From Pseudoduganella dura (GTDB taxonomy: Bacteria; Pseudomonadota; Gammaproteobacteria; Burkholderiales; Burkholderiaceae_D): a stretch of 38,894 bases of DNA. Positions 32,034 to 38,324 of this stretch are shown piece after piece; the stretch's first letter is position 1, and each line of letters opens with the position of its first letter. The stretch is from positions 1 to 38,894 of the forward strand of contig NZ_WNWM01000001.1 in the NCBI RefSeq assembly GCF_009727155.1, in the 5' to 3' direction. A program made the translations under genes and the position numbers. The notes under the pieces were generated by a model. It was not told where the DNA came from, searched no databases, and worked only from the letters and a program-made list of their open reading frames with translations.

Positions 32034-32079
32034 GTATATACAAAATCTCGTTGACAGACCTATTTTCCGTATATACAAT
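32034..32079 (+). promoter_or_regulatory. brnTA promoter and operators
   Basis: TTGACA at 32051-32056 and TACAAT at 32074-32079 are separated by 17 bp, a near-ideal sigma-70 promoter. GTATATAC palindromes at 32034-32041 and 32069-32076 flank and overlap it, 35 bp apart. They are suitable operators for autoregulation by the BrnA antitoxin. Confidence 0.75.
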
Positions 32080-32085
32080 AACTAC

Positions 32086-32358
32086 ATGAACATTACTTTT
32101 GACCCGAACAAGGACCGTGTCAACCAAAGTAAACACGGTGTCTCATTGGCCGAAGCGGAAAGGATCGAATGGGATGAAGCAGTCGACTGGGAAGACGACC
32201 GGCACGACTACAACGAAGAACGGCGATGTGCACTGGGGCCGATCGGGGACAGAATCTACTACGTGGTGTATGTAGATCGAGCTGAAGGACGAAGAATCAT
32301 CAGCCTACGCAAGGCGAACAAACGAGAGGTGCTGAACTATGTTGAACAAGCAAGATGA
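32086..32358 (+). CDS. brnT: BrnT-family toxin of type II toxin-antitoxin pair
   Basis: The 90-residue BrnT family protein has the pattern F-D-P-x-K-D-x-x-N-x-x-K-H-G-V-S-L-A-E-A, W-x-D-D-R-H-D-Y-x-E-E-R, G-x-I-x-x-R-x-Y-x-V-V-Y-V-D-R and I-I-S-L-R-K-A-N-K-R-E. BrnT is a RelE-fold ribonuclease that blocks growth when BrnA is lost. It overlaps brnA by 20 bases. Toxin-first order is usual for this pair. On a plasmid it serves as an addiction module; it may also affect superinfection. Confidence 0.92.
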   Translation: MNITFDPNKDRVNQSKHGVSLAEAERIEWDEAVDWEDDRHDYNEERRCALGPIGDRIYYVVYVDRAEGRRIISLRKANKREVLNYVEQAR

Positions 32359-32917
32359 CAAAACGGAGGCGGCGAAAGCCGCTTCTTCTACGCAGGACGG
32401 CGAACAACTCCTGCAGGTGAAAATCGGTGGCAAGGCGCGCACCATCATCATGCCGAGCGATGAAGAGGACGCGGAAATTACCGCGGCCGCCATGGCCGAT
32501 CCAGATGCGCTGCCGTTGACGGACGAGCAACTGGTCCAGTTCAAGCCGGCGCGCCGGATTGGTCGGCCACCACAGGACAGCACCAAGGTGCCCACGAGCA
32601 TCCGGCTCGACAACGTCGTGCTCGATTCGTTCAAGGCCACCGGCGAGGGCTGGCAGACCCGTGTTAACGCGGCACTGTTGGAGTACTTGAAGGGAAACCA
32701 TATGTTGGCACACCGCTACCACGCCACCGTCCAGAAGCAGGGTGACGAAACGACCAAGGTCGATGAATTCCTTGTAGTGGCCATGGATGATGGCGAGGCA
32801 CAGCAGAAGGTCAAGGAACACCTTCGGCAGGCCGGCCGAGAAGGCGATGCACTCGGCGAGGTATATACAGTAGATGTCGGCAATGCGATGCTACGTGATG
32901 TTGCCGTAATACGATAA
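32339..32917 (+). CDS. brnA: BrnA-like antitoxin with extra C-terminal domain
   Basis: The 192-residue protein is about twice the usual BrnA length. A BrnA ribbon-helix-helix lies at about 82-122 (G-R-P-P-Q-D-S-T-K-V, S-I-R-L-D-x-x-V-L-D-x-F-K-A-T-G-x-G-W-Q-T-R-V-N-A-A-L-L-E-Y-L). The N-terminal 75 residues are acidic and probably bind BrnT. About 70 residues follow the RHH (A-H-R-Y-H-A-T-V-Q-K ... F-L-V-V-A-M-D-D-G-E-A-Q-Q-K-V-K-E-H-L) that I cannot place. An internal ATG at 32701 could also start this tail as a separate small protein. Confidence 0.82.
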   Translation: MLNKQDDKTEAAKAASSTQDGEQLLQVKIGGKARTIIMPSDEEDAEITAAAMADPDALPLTDEQLVQFKPARRIGRPPQDSTKVPTSIRLDNVVLDSFKATGEGWQTRVNAALLEYLKGNHMLAHRYHATVQKQGDETTKVDEFLVVAMDDGEAQQKVKEHLRQAGREGDALGEVYTVDVGNAMLRDVAVIR

Positions 32918-33007
32918 AGCAATGGCCAGCAATCGCGCTATTTCTTTTTCCATAGCCATTTTTTAACACTCCACCATACCTACAAATACTTATTCTTAGG
33001 AAATGAA

Positions 33008-33769
33008 ATGGTAAGCGAAGAAATTGTAATCACTTCAGCCATAGCTGCTGGCGGCTATGTCGGCACACAGCTATTCGGTTCCGCTCTTGCTACTATGGGA
33101 GAAGATATTAATAAGCTGTACGCAAAAGGTAGAGATAAGTTAGTTGATGTGGCAACCAAAAAAATCAATAATCCAGATGATGGAAAAAAGGTTAATCTCA
33201 GGGCGGCCAGGGATGTTTTGTGGAATGGTGCAATTACTGAGGATGAGGTTTGCGCTGAATATTTCGGCGGCATGTTAGCTGCATCAAGAAGCCCGGAAGG
33301 GAAAGATGACGGGGTTCTTAACTACGTTGATACGATCAAGTCAATGTCTTCAAGGCAATTGGAATTGCATTATGTAATTTACAAAACTTGGCAAAATATA
33401 TTATTAAAATCGAAAGCAAAAATAAATGCCGGCTTGAGTGAAGATGTTAATAAATATAATATTTTCCTCATTGGAGGCGAGCTTAAGGCCAGAAACTTAG
33501 ACTATGATCGTGACTTAACAGTATTGCATCGCCAAGGTCTAGTCAACAGATTTTCCTATAAGACTCATATATTTGGAAATGTAGCAATTAGTCTTGTTGA
33601 GGTTGTCCCAACCACTTATGGAGTTATGCTCTTTGCTGCCGCTCACAATAAACTTGATGAATGGCGAGAATTTTATGCAGAAGAATATATTTCCATATCT
33701 GATATAGAACCTTTAGATTTTTTTGGACAAAGTCTTGAGGAACTTAAACTGGCCGCTGGCATACCATAA
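33008..33769 (+). CDS. Abi-alpha-like (DUF4393-like) candidate defence protein
   Basis: The 253-residue protein is encoded in markedly AT-rich DNA. A short hydrophobic N-terminus (I-T-S-A-I-A-A-G-G-Y-V-G-T-Q-L-F-G) and L-Y-A-K-G-R-D-K-L precede a helical core. The core holds I-T-E-D-E-V-C-A-E-Y-F-G-G-M-L-A-A-S then I-K-S-M-S-S-R-Q-L-E-L-H, an arrangement like that of the Abi-alpha abortive-infection family; the match is by pattern only. The position in P2-like genomes between D and the regulatory region is where superinfection-exclusion genes such as tin, old and fun sit. It is coupled to the next gene (TAATGG). Confidence 0.5.
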   Translation: MVSEEIVITSAIAAGGYVGTQLFGSALATMGEDINKLYAKGRDKLVDVATKKINNPDDGKKVNLRAARDVLWNGAITEDEVCAEYFGGMLAASRSPEGKDDGVLNYVDTIKSMSSRQLELHYVIYKTWQNILLKSKAKINAGLSEDVNKYNIFLIGGELKARNLDYDRDLTVLHRQGLVNRFSYKTHIFGNVAISLVEVVPTTYGVMLFAAAHNKLDEWREFYAEEYISISDIEPLDFFGQSLEELKLAAGIP

Positions 33770-34071
33770 TGGACGAACTAATGGATGAATTTGAGCTTGC
33801 CGACCAAGCTGTGAGAGCGATTACGCAAAGCGTGGTCCTGCGATATCGAACAGTGGGCGTTCTAACCTGGGCGTTGCTGCACCAGATCGAAGCTGAAGTT
33901 CTGGATGAGGCAGCGCGCAGCGGGGAGCACGATCAGGCCGTGCTTAACATGATGCGAGCGCCGGCGGCGATGGTCTACCCACGCGACGATCGCCCGGTGT
34001 CGTTCACGGGGCACAGCTTCTTGCCGATCGTGTTCAGTGAAGTAAAAGACGCGTGGAATCGTTTGCATTGA
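33769..34071 (+). CDS. Hypothetical protein coupled to the Abi-like gene
   Basis: The 100-residue protein has an acidic helical start (M-D-E-L-M-D-E-F-E-L-A-D-Q-A-V-R-A-I) and a later P-A-A-M-V-Y-P-R-D-D-R-P-V-S-F-T-G-H-S-F. I recognise no family. GC content is higher than that of the Abi-like gene before it, so the two may have different origins even though they overlap. A strong terminator follows. Confidence 0.6.
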   Translation: MDELMDEFELADQAVRAITQSVVLRYRTVGVLTWALLHQIEAEVLDEAARSGEHDQAVLNMMRAPAAMVYPRDDRPVSFTGHSFLPIVFSEVKDAWNRLH

Positions 34072-34087
34072 TTCAGGAAGTAGAAAT

Positions 34088-34120
34088 AAAAACAGGCCCA
34101 ATAGGGCCTGTTTTCTTTCA
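34088..34120. terminator. Strong bidirectional intrinsic terminator
   Basis: AAAACAGGCCC-AATA-GGGCCTGTTTT is a perfect 11-bp stem with A-run and T-run sides. It separates rightward brnTA/Abi-like genes from the leftward Cas2-like gene. Confidence 0.9.
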
Positions 34121-34390
34121 TCGAGAAGGTGGATTTCTACTCAAGAAATCATTTGTTCCCTTTATGGCATTACTGTAATAGTTGTTTCTTACAACCTCAG
34201 AAACCCAGAGAGCATCATCTTTATCAACAAAAGTTTTAAGATGATTATGCAGCTCTTCAGCCGTATTAGAAACCGCGACTAGCCAGTAAGATGCTTGGAC
34301 ACGAACCCCATTCAAACGCCTCAGCTCATTCAAGAGGCGAGCATAATCTTTCTCTTTGTTCAAATCGTAACTTACAGTATATGTAGTCAA
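34118..34390 (-). CDS. Cas2/VapD-fold small protein (SinR-like)
   Basis: The 90-residue protein reads M-T-T-Y-T-V-S-Y-D-L-N-K-E-K-D-Y-A-R-L-L-N-E-L. It looks like a small ferredoxin-fold protein of the Cas2/VapD class, with the S-Y-D-L strand, V-R-V-Q-A-S-Y-W-L-V and a late D-A-L-W-V-S-E-V strand. The TTG at 34390 is taken as start because GGAGGT lies six bases before it. There is no CRISPR array or cas1, so it is a solitary relative, possibly a ribonuclease or toxin-like defence factor. A helical C-terminal tail of 20 residues is extra. Confidence 0.65.
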   Translation of the reverse strand: MTTYTVSYDLNKEKDYARLLNELRRLNGVRVQASYWLVAVSNTAEELHNHLKTFVDKDDALWVSEVVRNNYYSNAIKGTNDFLSRNPPSR

Positions 34391-34521
34391 AATTACCTCC
34401 AATTTAAAAATAAATTTCTATTATATTTATAAAAAAACTGCGCCTCTATTACTAGTGACGCAGCCAATTAATAATATTCAGATTAGCAAATAATGTATGC
34501 CGCCAATCTTTATATCTATTC

Positions 34522-35031
34522 TTAATTTTCTTCCGGGAATGGTGGCATATCCCTGATAGGGTACACCAGCGTATTAGGATCATCCGGAAAGGGAACGAAT
34601 TCATACTTCTCGTAAAAGGAGGCGGCGCCTTCTTTAGCATCGACAAACAAGCCAAAACCAGCTACAGATTTAGATGCTTGATATGCCTTCTGCATGGCTT
34701 TCAAGAGAAGCCGTTCCCCATGTTGTTGCCCCTTGAATTTTTCGGAGACAGCCAACCGCGCCAATGTGTACCCAGTTACTGCTTCAGGTAGACGCTTCCG
34801 CATGGCAGCAGGCAAATCTGCTGCCAGCACTTTGTCACGCAAGCTCATTGCAAAGAATCCGACTACTTCTTCTGGACGCGATTCATACACCAAAACAAAC
34901 GTTTTGGACATCCCATTTTTTTGATGTTGCGGAGCGATTGTTTTGAGCCAATGATTCAGAGCTGGCACACCGCAATCAAAATCTGCAACATTATGCGCTT
35001 TTGTAAGCGATTGGAACTTCGGAATTTCCAT
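34522..35031 (-). CDS. GNAT acetyltransferase toxin (TacT/AtaT type)
   Basis: The 169-residue protein belongs to the GNAT toxin family paired with DUF1778 antitoxins. It has F-D-C-G-V-P-A-L-N-H-W-L near the start, V-G-F-F-A-M-S, the acetyl-CoA-binding run L-A-R-L-A-V-S-E-K-F-K-G-Q-Q-H-G-E-R-L-L, and F-Y-E-K-Y-E-F-V-P-F near the end. Such toxins acetylate aminoacyl-tRNA and stop translation. It overlaps the antitoxin gene by 41 bases, as is typical. Confidence 0.93.
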   Translation of the reverse strand: MEIPKFQSLTKAHNVADFDCGVPALNHWLKTIAPQHQKNGMSKTFVLVYESRPEEVVGFFAMSLRDKVLAADLPAAMRKRLPEAVTGYTLARLAVSEKFKGQQHGERLLLKAMQKAYQASKSVAGFGLFVDAKEGAASFYEKYEFVPFPDDPNTLVYPIRDMPPFPEEN

Positions 35032-35299
35032 GATTCTCTTTCATAAAACGCTCGAAAGCCCTCTCCATTGCCTTATTTGGCTTTCTAGGGTTATCAAGCA
35101 AATTGAGTAACATGGCAGCATCATTCCCAGTAATCATAGTCCGGCTTTCCCGGTCTATAACCTGCTGCGCTTTTTCAAGTGCAGCTTGGACTACAAAACC
35201 ATTCATAGTAGTCCCCGTCAACTCTGCTGCCGAACTAAGTACTGCCGCAACATTGCTAGAAATGCGAGCAGTGATCCGCTCTTTTTCTATAACGTTCAT
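34991..35299 (-). CDS. DUF1778 antitoxin (TacA/AtaR type)
   Basis: The 102-residue ribbon-helix-helix antitoxin has E-R-I-T-A-R-I-S-S-N-V-A-A-V-L-S-S-A-A-E-L-T-G-T-T-M-N-G-F-V-V-Q-A-A (RHH, residues 6-40), a linker with I-D-R-E, then an acetyltransferase-binding tail with L-L-D-N-P-R-K-P-N-K-A-M-E-R-A. It neutralises the GNAT toxin and represses the pair. GGAG precedes the ATG. Together with brnTA, it is the second addiction pair on the molecule. Confidence 0.92.
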   Translation of the reverse strand: MNVIEKERITARISSNVAAVLSSAAELTGTTMNGFVVQAALEKAQQVIDRESRTMITGNDAAMLLNLLDNPRKPNKAMERAFERFMKENHGNSEVPIAYKSA

Positions 35300-35491
35300 T
35301 GTAATTCTCCAATTATGTACAACTTACTTCTAGATGCTCTCCTTTAATTTATTTAAATTACTTTAGTTAACTGGCTCCATGTCATTTCCTTTCGAGAGGG
35401 GTTAGGCTTTCATTTAGTTTAATTAATCAAGATAGAGGATTCCTGACGTTGGGAACTATACCACCCCCTCCCGCCGGTGTCAAATTGCCGC

Positions 35492-35528
35492 CATGCGTCA
35501 GTATGCCGCAGTGCGTCAAAATGACGCA
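35492..35528. repeat. TGCGTCA direct and inverted repeats
   Basis: TGCGTCA occurs at 35494-35500 and again at 35512-35518, where it forms a perfect palindrome with TGACGCA at 35522-35528 around AAA. It lies in the 330-bp gap between the antitoxin gene and the res site, which contains no gene that I can support. A regulator-binding site is plausible. Confidence 0.45.
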
Positions 35529-35631
35529 TCGAGATAGGATTGTGACACGAGTTGCCCCCTTAAAAAAGAGGAATAAACTGAACAATTACTTCGTAAAACT
35601 CGAAGTACTGAATTGAAACCTGACTTTGATA

Positions 35632-35757
35632 TGTCTAACAAACCACGGTTTTTTAGACACTCAACAGAAAAGGGCCAAGTGGCCCTTTTTTCTCACTGGA
35701 AGTGTCAAAAAACCCTGTATAGTTTTCTATGTCTAACAAACCGTTCAATTTTTGATT
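35632..35757. repeat. res site of the serine resolvase
   Basis: Four copies of a 12-13-bp motif TGTCTAACAAACC occur just before the resolvase gene. Two in inverted orientation (35632-35644 and GGTTTTTTAGACA at 35647-35659) make a 28-bp element the size of Tn3-type res site I. Further copies begin at 35703 (TGTCAAAAAACC) and 35730. These match subsites II and III, whose right halves are weaker. The layout is that of a multimer-resolution site. Confidence 0.75.
35667..35693. terminator. Intrinsic terminator inside the res region
   Basis: AAAAGGGCC-AAGT-GGCCCTTTT is a perfect stem followed by further T residues. It lies between res subsites I and II and would insulate the resolvase gene from readthrough. 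Confidence 0.8.
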
Positions 35758-35775
35758 CATTTACAGGAACAAGTG

Positions 35776-36417
35776 ATGCGACACTCCACCGCCACCAATA
35801 ACCTGGACCTCATCACCGGCGGAATGCTGATCGGCTACGCGCGCGTGTCTACCGTCGATCAGAACCTGGACCTGCAGCGCGACGCCCTGCAGCGCGCCGG
35901 ATGCGGCCAAATTTACGAGGACAAAGCCAGCGGCCGTGCAAAGGACAATAGACCCGAGCTGGCAGCCGTGCTGCGCGCGCTGCGCGCCGGCGACACGCTG
36001 GTGGTCTGGCGCCTGGACCGCCTGGCGCGGTCCTTGGTCGACCTGGTGCAGATCATCAACGAGCTGGGAGAGAAGGGGGTCGGGTTCCGGAGCCTGACGG
36101 AACAGATCGACACTACCTCGGCGCAGGGCCGGCTGTTCCTTGGCGTGTTCGCATCGATGGCGCAATACATGCGCGACGTGATCCACGAAAACACGATGGA
36201 GGGCCTGAAGGCTGCGCGTGCGCGCGGCCGCATGGGAGGTCGACCGTCGAAGCTGGATGCCCAAGCGATCAGGGAAATTGAGGCGCTATTGAAAGACCAG
36301 AGCATCACTGTAGGCGACGTGGCTAAACGCTACAAAGTCAGTCGCGCGACGATCTACAACTCTTTGAATGCGAAACCAGGGAAACCAGACACCCAAACTG
36401 AAAGGGATGCAACATGA
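35776..36417 (+). CDS. Serine recombinase, resolvase/invertase family
   Basis: The 213-residue resolvase has the catalytic Y-A-R-V-S-T-V-D-Q-N-L-D-L-Q at residues 22-35, R-L-D-R-L-A-R-S at about 85, and the E helix G-V-F-A-S-M-A-Q-Y. The C-terminal HTH is I-T-V-G-D-V-A-K-R-Y-K-V-S-R-A-T-I-Y. Its size is that of small resolvases, not of large integrases. AGGAA precedes ATG 35776; another ATG at 35827 is possible. With the res array directly upstream, it most likely resolves plasmid multimers to monomers. It is the only recombinase on the molecule. It overlaps the next gene by four bases. Confidence 0.93.
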   Translation: MRHSTATNNLDLITGGMLIGYARVSTVDQNLDLQRDALQRAGCGQIYEDKASGRAKDNRPELAAVLRALRAGDTLVVWRLDRLARSLVDLVQIINELGEKGVGFRSLTEQIDTTSAQGRLFLGVFASMAQYMRDVIHENTMEGLKAARARGRMGGRPSKLDAQAIREIEALLKDQSITVGDVAKRYKVSRATIYNSLNAKPGKPDTQTERDAT

Positions 36418-36710
36418 TTCAGTACAGCTACACGATCGAACCGCGGGCGGATCAGCTGGGCGGCGGATGGCAGCTGCGCCTGATCCAGGAAGGCCTAGAA
36501 GTAGGCGGTGGCGTTTTCCCGGTGCCGGCACATGACCCGGTTGAAGGAATCGACTGGTGGGACGCGTTGGGCGAGGACGACCGGGCCTACTGGCTCACGC
36601 AAGCCATCGAGCCCACTGCATCGGAGGCCTTCAATGCTTACTTGGTGGCAAGTGCGTTGGCAGACGCCGAAGAGCACGCAAAGGGCTGGATAAACAGCCG
36701 CGAGCAATAA
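36414..36710 (+). CDS. Hypothetical protein coupled to resolvase
   Basis: The 98-residue acidic protein starts at an ATG overlapping the resolvase stop (ATGA). Segments such as E-P-R-A-D-Q-L-G-G-G-W-Q-L-R-L, E-V-G-G-G-V-F-P-V and W-W-D-A-L-G-E-D-D-R-A-Y-W suggest a small alpha/beta fold. I cannot assign a function; the link to resolvase suggests plasmid maintenance. Confidence 0.7.
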   Translation: MIQYSYTIEPRADQLGGGWQLRLIQEGLEVGGGVFPVPAHDPVEGIDWWDALGEDDRAYWLTQAIEPTASEAFNAYLVASALADAEEHAKGWINSREQ

Positions 36711-36727
36711 AAAGTAAGCTTTATCTC

Positions 36728-36801
36728 AACATTGAGTTAATGCTTATTGTATTTCATCTATACGTATTTAATACATCATCATCACATCATTAATACATCA
36801 T
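36728..36801. repeat. Second cluster of partition-type repeats
   Basis: ACATTGAGTTAATGCTTATTG at 36730 differs at few positions from the copy in the parA promoter at 3970. TTAATACATCAT then occurs twice, at 36768 and 36790, 22 bp apart. The shared TACATCA core links this cluster with the sites at 4.0-4.5 kb, about 6 kb away around the circle. It may be a second centromere site. Confidence 0.6.
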
Positions 36802-36882
36802 ATTATCTATCATTTGATAAAGTATGTGTATCCATGAAAAGCGATTGATAAATATTTTCTTGCCAAAAAGCACTCCCGCTAG

Positions 36883-36902
36883 TACTGTATGCATATACAG
36901 TA
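36883..36902. promoter_or_regulatory. LexA (SOS) box
   Basis: TACTGTATGCATATACAGTA is a perfect 20-bp palindrome and differs from the E. coli LexA consensus only in the central bases. The CTGT-N8-ACAG core is exact. It lies in a non-coding interval, downstream of the leftward repressor gene. TTGCCA 17 bp before TACTGT could be a rightward -35 element. No clear gene follows on either side. Confidence 0.8.
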
Positions 36903-37057
36903 AATTGAGTTTCCGAAAATCAACATTGATGTACCGCTGCGGCAATCCCGCGCAATGTGATGATGGCGGAACGAGCTAAAAGGAAGTGGGAATGGCCAGC
37001 GGGATACGCAGGGAAATGAATGGCGGCGCCGACATAGGAGCCGCCAGGTGCGTGGAA

Positions 37058-37708
37058 TCAGCGCAGCAGCTTGATCACGGAGTGGCAATATCCGACTGGA
37101 TCAAAGGCAAGAACATCGCCCGCCGGAATTGTGTCAGGGGCATAGGCCGGGTTATCGCACAGCAGTCGAATCGATCCATCCATCATGCGTTGCAGACGCC
37201 GGAATCGGGTGGACTTGCCTGTGTCTACCAAGTAGACCCCATCTACATCTTTCACGCGTCGGTCAACGATCACCAGTTGGCCATCCGTGATAGTCGGTGC
37301 CATGGAATCGCCGGCAGCGCGCACGACCCATGTAGAAGCTGCTTCCAGGCCCTGCTGCTCAAGCCAGGTCCGGGGCAACGTCCACGATGTCAACTTTCCG
37401 TTCTCCGCATACAGCGTAGCGGCGTCGAAATGCTCTACCTCTACATACAGATCGCTGATCGGCTGTACAGCATCGGCAGTAGCCACTTCTTTGGATCCGC
37501 GACCCAACACCAACCAGTCCAGGCTGATGTTGTGTTTCTCAGCCATTTCGATGCATTGCTGAAATGGAACGCTGCCGCGGTTTTTCCACAAGCTCAGCAT
37601 CGAGCGCGTTCCGCCGAGGATCTTTGCCGCATCCGTATCACTCTCTACACCCAGCACTGTTTTCATTCTGTTAACGATGGCTTCTACAAATGCCTTATTG
37701 TGTTCCAT
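37058..37708 (-). CDS. Phage repressor, CI-type HTH plus S24 peptidase-like domain
   Basis: The 216-residue repressor has an N-terminal CI-type HTH (residues 5-65: T-D-A-A-K-I-L-G-G-T-R-S-M-L-S-L-W-K-N-R-G, ending I-S-L-D-W-L-V-L-G-R-G). The S24/LexA-like domain follows (about 105-210) with the serine motif A-G-D-S-M-A-P-T-I. Where LexA has its catalytic lysine (V-K-R-L), this protein reads F-R-R-L, so self-cleavage is doubtful. It faces the early operon across 75-105 bp and should keep ogr and the primase off in the plasmid prophage. Confidence 0.9.
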   Translation of the reverse strand: MEHNKAFVEAIVNRMKTVLGVESDTDAAKILGGTRSMLSLWKNRGSVPFQQCIEMAEKHNISLDWLVLGRGSKEVATADAVQPISDLYVEVEHFDAATLYAENGKLTSWTLPRTWLEQQGLEAASTWVVRAAGDSMAPTITDGQLVIVDRRVKDVDGVYLVDTGKSTRFRRLQRMMDGSIRLLCDNPAYAPDTIPAGDVLAFDPVGYCHSVIKLLR

Positions 37709-37813
37709 ATCTTGATCTCGTGCTTTCGAAATTTAGAGAAAATGCTTCCAAAGAGGCGGGAGTAGAGCGTACAATTTTTCTTAATGCAACATTTGATTAC
37801 AGAACGAAACAAT
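37709..37813. promoter_or_regulatory. Divergent repressor/early operon control region
   Basis: The 105-bp gap between the leftward repressor and the rightward early genes must hold both promoters and the repressor operators. AT-rich stretches at 37728-37742 and 37771-37800 are suitable. I cannot fix a single convincing operator dyad; AATG-CAA-CATT at 37785-37795 is the best small palindrome. Confidence 0.45.
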
Positions 37814-38014
37814 ATGCGACATCTTCTTGACGATCCTGATAGCAAAAAGCAAACAACCCGGCAGCCAATTCCGCTCTCGCCTGATGAGGAGAAAAGCCTG
37901 CGACAGTACGCGCAAACAGAGGCCCGAAGCAAGCAATCCATGGCCGGAATTATCTACCGGATGGGCTTGGAAGCGTATGAAAGCCGTACCCGTTCGAACA
38001 AACGGGACAAGTAG
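37814..38014 (+). CDS. Small ribbon-helix-helix-like early protein
   Basis: The 66-residue reading starts at ATG 37814 (M-R-H-L-L-D-D-P-D); an upstream ATG at 37784 would add ten residues. Neither has a good ribosome site. A basic stretch T-T-R-Q-P-I-P-L-S-P-D-E-E-K-S-L-R-Q-Y-A and a helix S-K-Q-S-M-A-G-I-I-Y-R-M-G-L-E-A-Y resemble Arc/CopG-type DNA-binding proteins. As first gene opposite the repressor it occupies the position of cox or cro and may be the early-promoter switch partner. This is inference. Confidence 0.65.
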   Translation: MRHLLDDPDSKKQTTRQPIPLSPDEEKSLRQYAQTEARSKQSMAGIIYRMGLEAYESRTRSNKRDK

Positions 38015-38056
38015 AGAGTGGGCTGAGGGGCTCTTCTCTTCATAAGGAATCTGTAC

Positions 38057-38314
38057 ATGCGTTTTTCCATCGATTGCCCACACTGCGACACGCGCGCCAT
38101 TGCGCGCAGCAGCCACAAGCTTTCCGACACCATGCGGGAGATCACTTTCGCCTGTCCAAACGTGGAATGCGGTCATACCTTCGTTGCCAATCTCGAAGCG
38201 GTACGCACGCTGTCGCCTTCCGGCATGCCAAAGAACGGCCTCAATCTCCCTCTTTCCCAGCACGTTGCCGAGCGCGTCATGCGCCAGATGCAGCTGCAGC
38301 TGTCACTTGCCTGA
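38057..38314 (+). CDS. ogr: Late gene transcription activator, Ogr/Delta family
   Basis: The 85-residue zinc protein of the P2 Ogr/P4 Delta family has C-P-H-C near the N-terminus, R-S-S-H-K-L-S, then C-P-N-V-E-C-G-H-T-F. This gives the C-x2-C ... C-x4-C ligand set of the family, followed by the typical L-S-P-S. AAGGA precedes the ATG. Ogr binds dyads upstream of late promoters and recruits RNA polymerase through the alpha subunit. Three matching dyads are found at 10207, 19408 and 25189. In P2 ogr follows D; here it is in the early operon next to the repressor. Confidence 0.93.
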   Translation: MRFSIDCPHCDTRAIARSSHKLSDTMREITFACPNVECGHTFVANLEAVRTLSPSGMPKNGLNLPLSQHVAERVMRQMQLQLSLA

Positions 38315-38324
38315 CGAGGAATCC

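Noticed and set aside
34118..34390. Part of a CRISPR-Cas locus
   Set aside because: The protein is Cas2-like, but there is no cas1 and no array of regularly spaced identical repeats in the window. The TACATCA and TGTCTAACAAACC repeats are partition-type and res repeats.
35776..36417. Phage integrase or fibre invertase
   Set aside because: The protein is a small serine recombinase with a Tn3-like res array directly upstream, and no inverted repeats flank the fibre genes, so multimer resolution is the better reading.
36992..37765. A 258-codon plus-strand frame antisense to the repressor, with AGGAAG before its ATG and an SOS box upstream
   Set aside because: Its residues look like a codon shadow of the repressor and show no domain pattern. 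Kept only as a reason to look for an antisense transcript.
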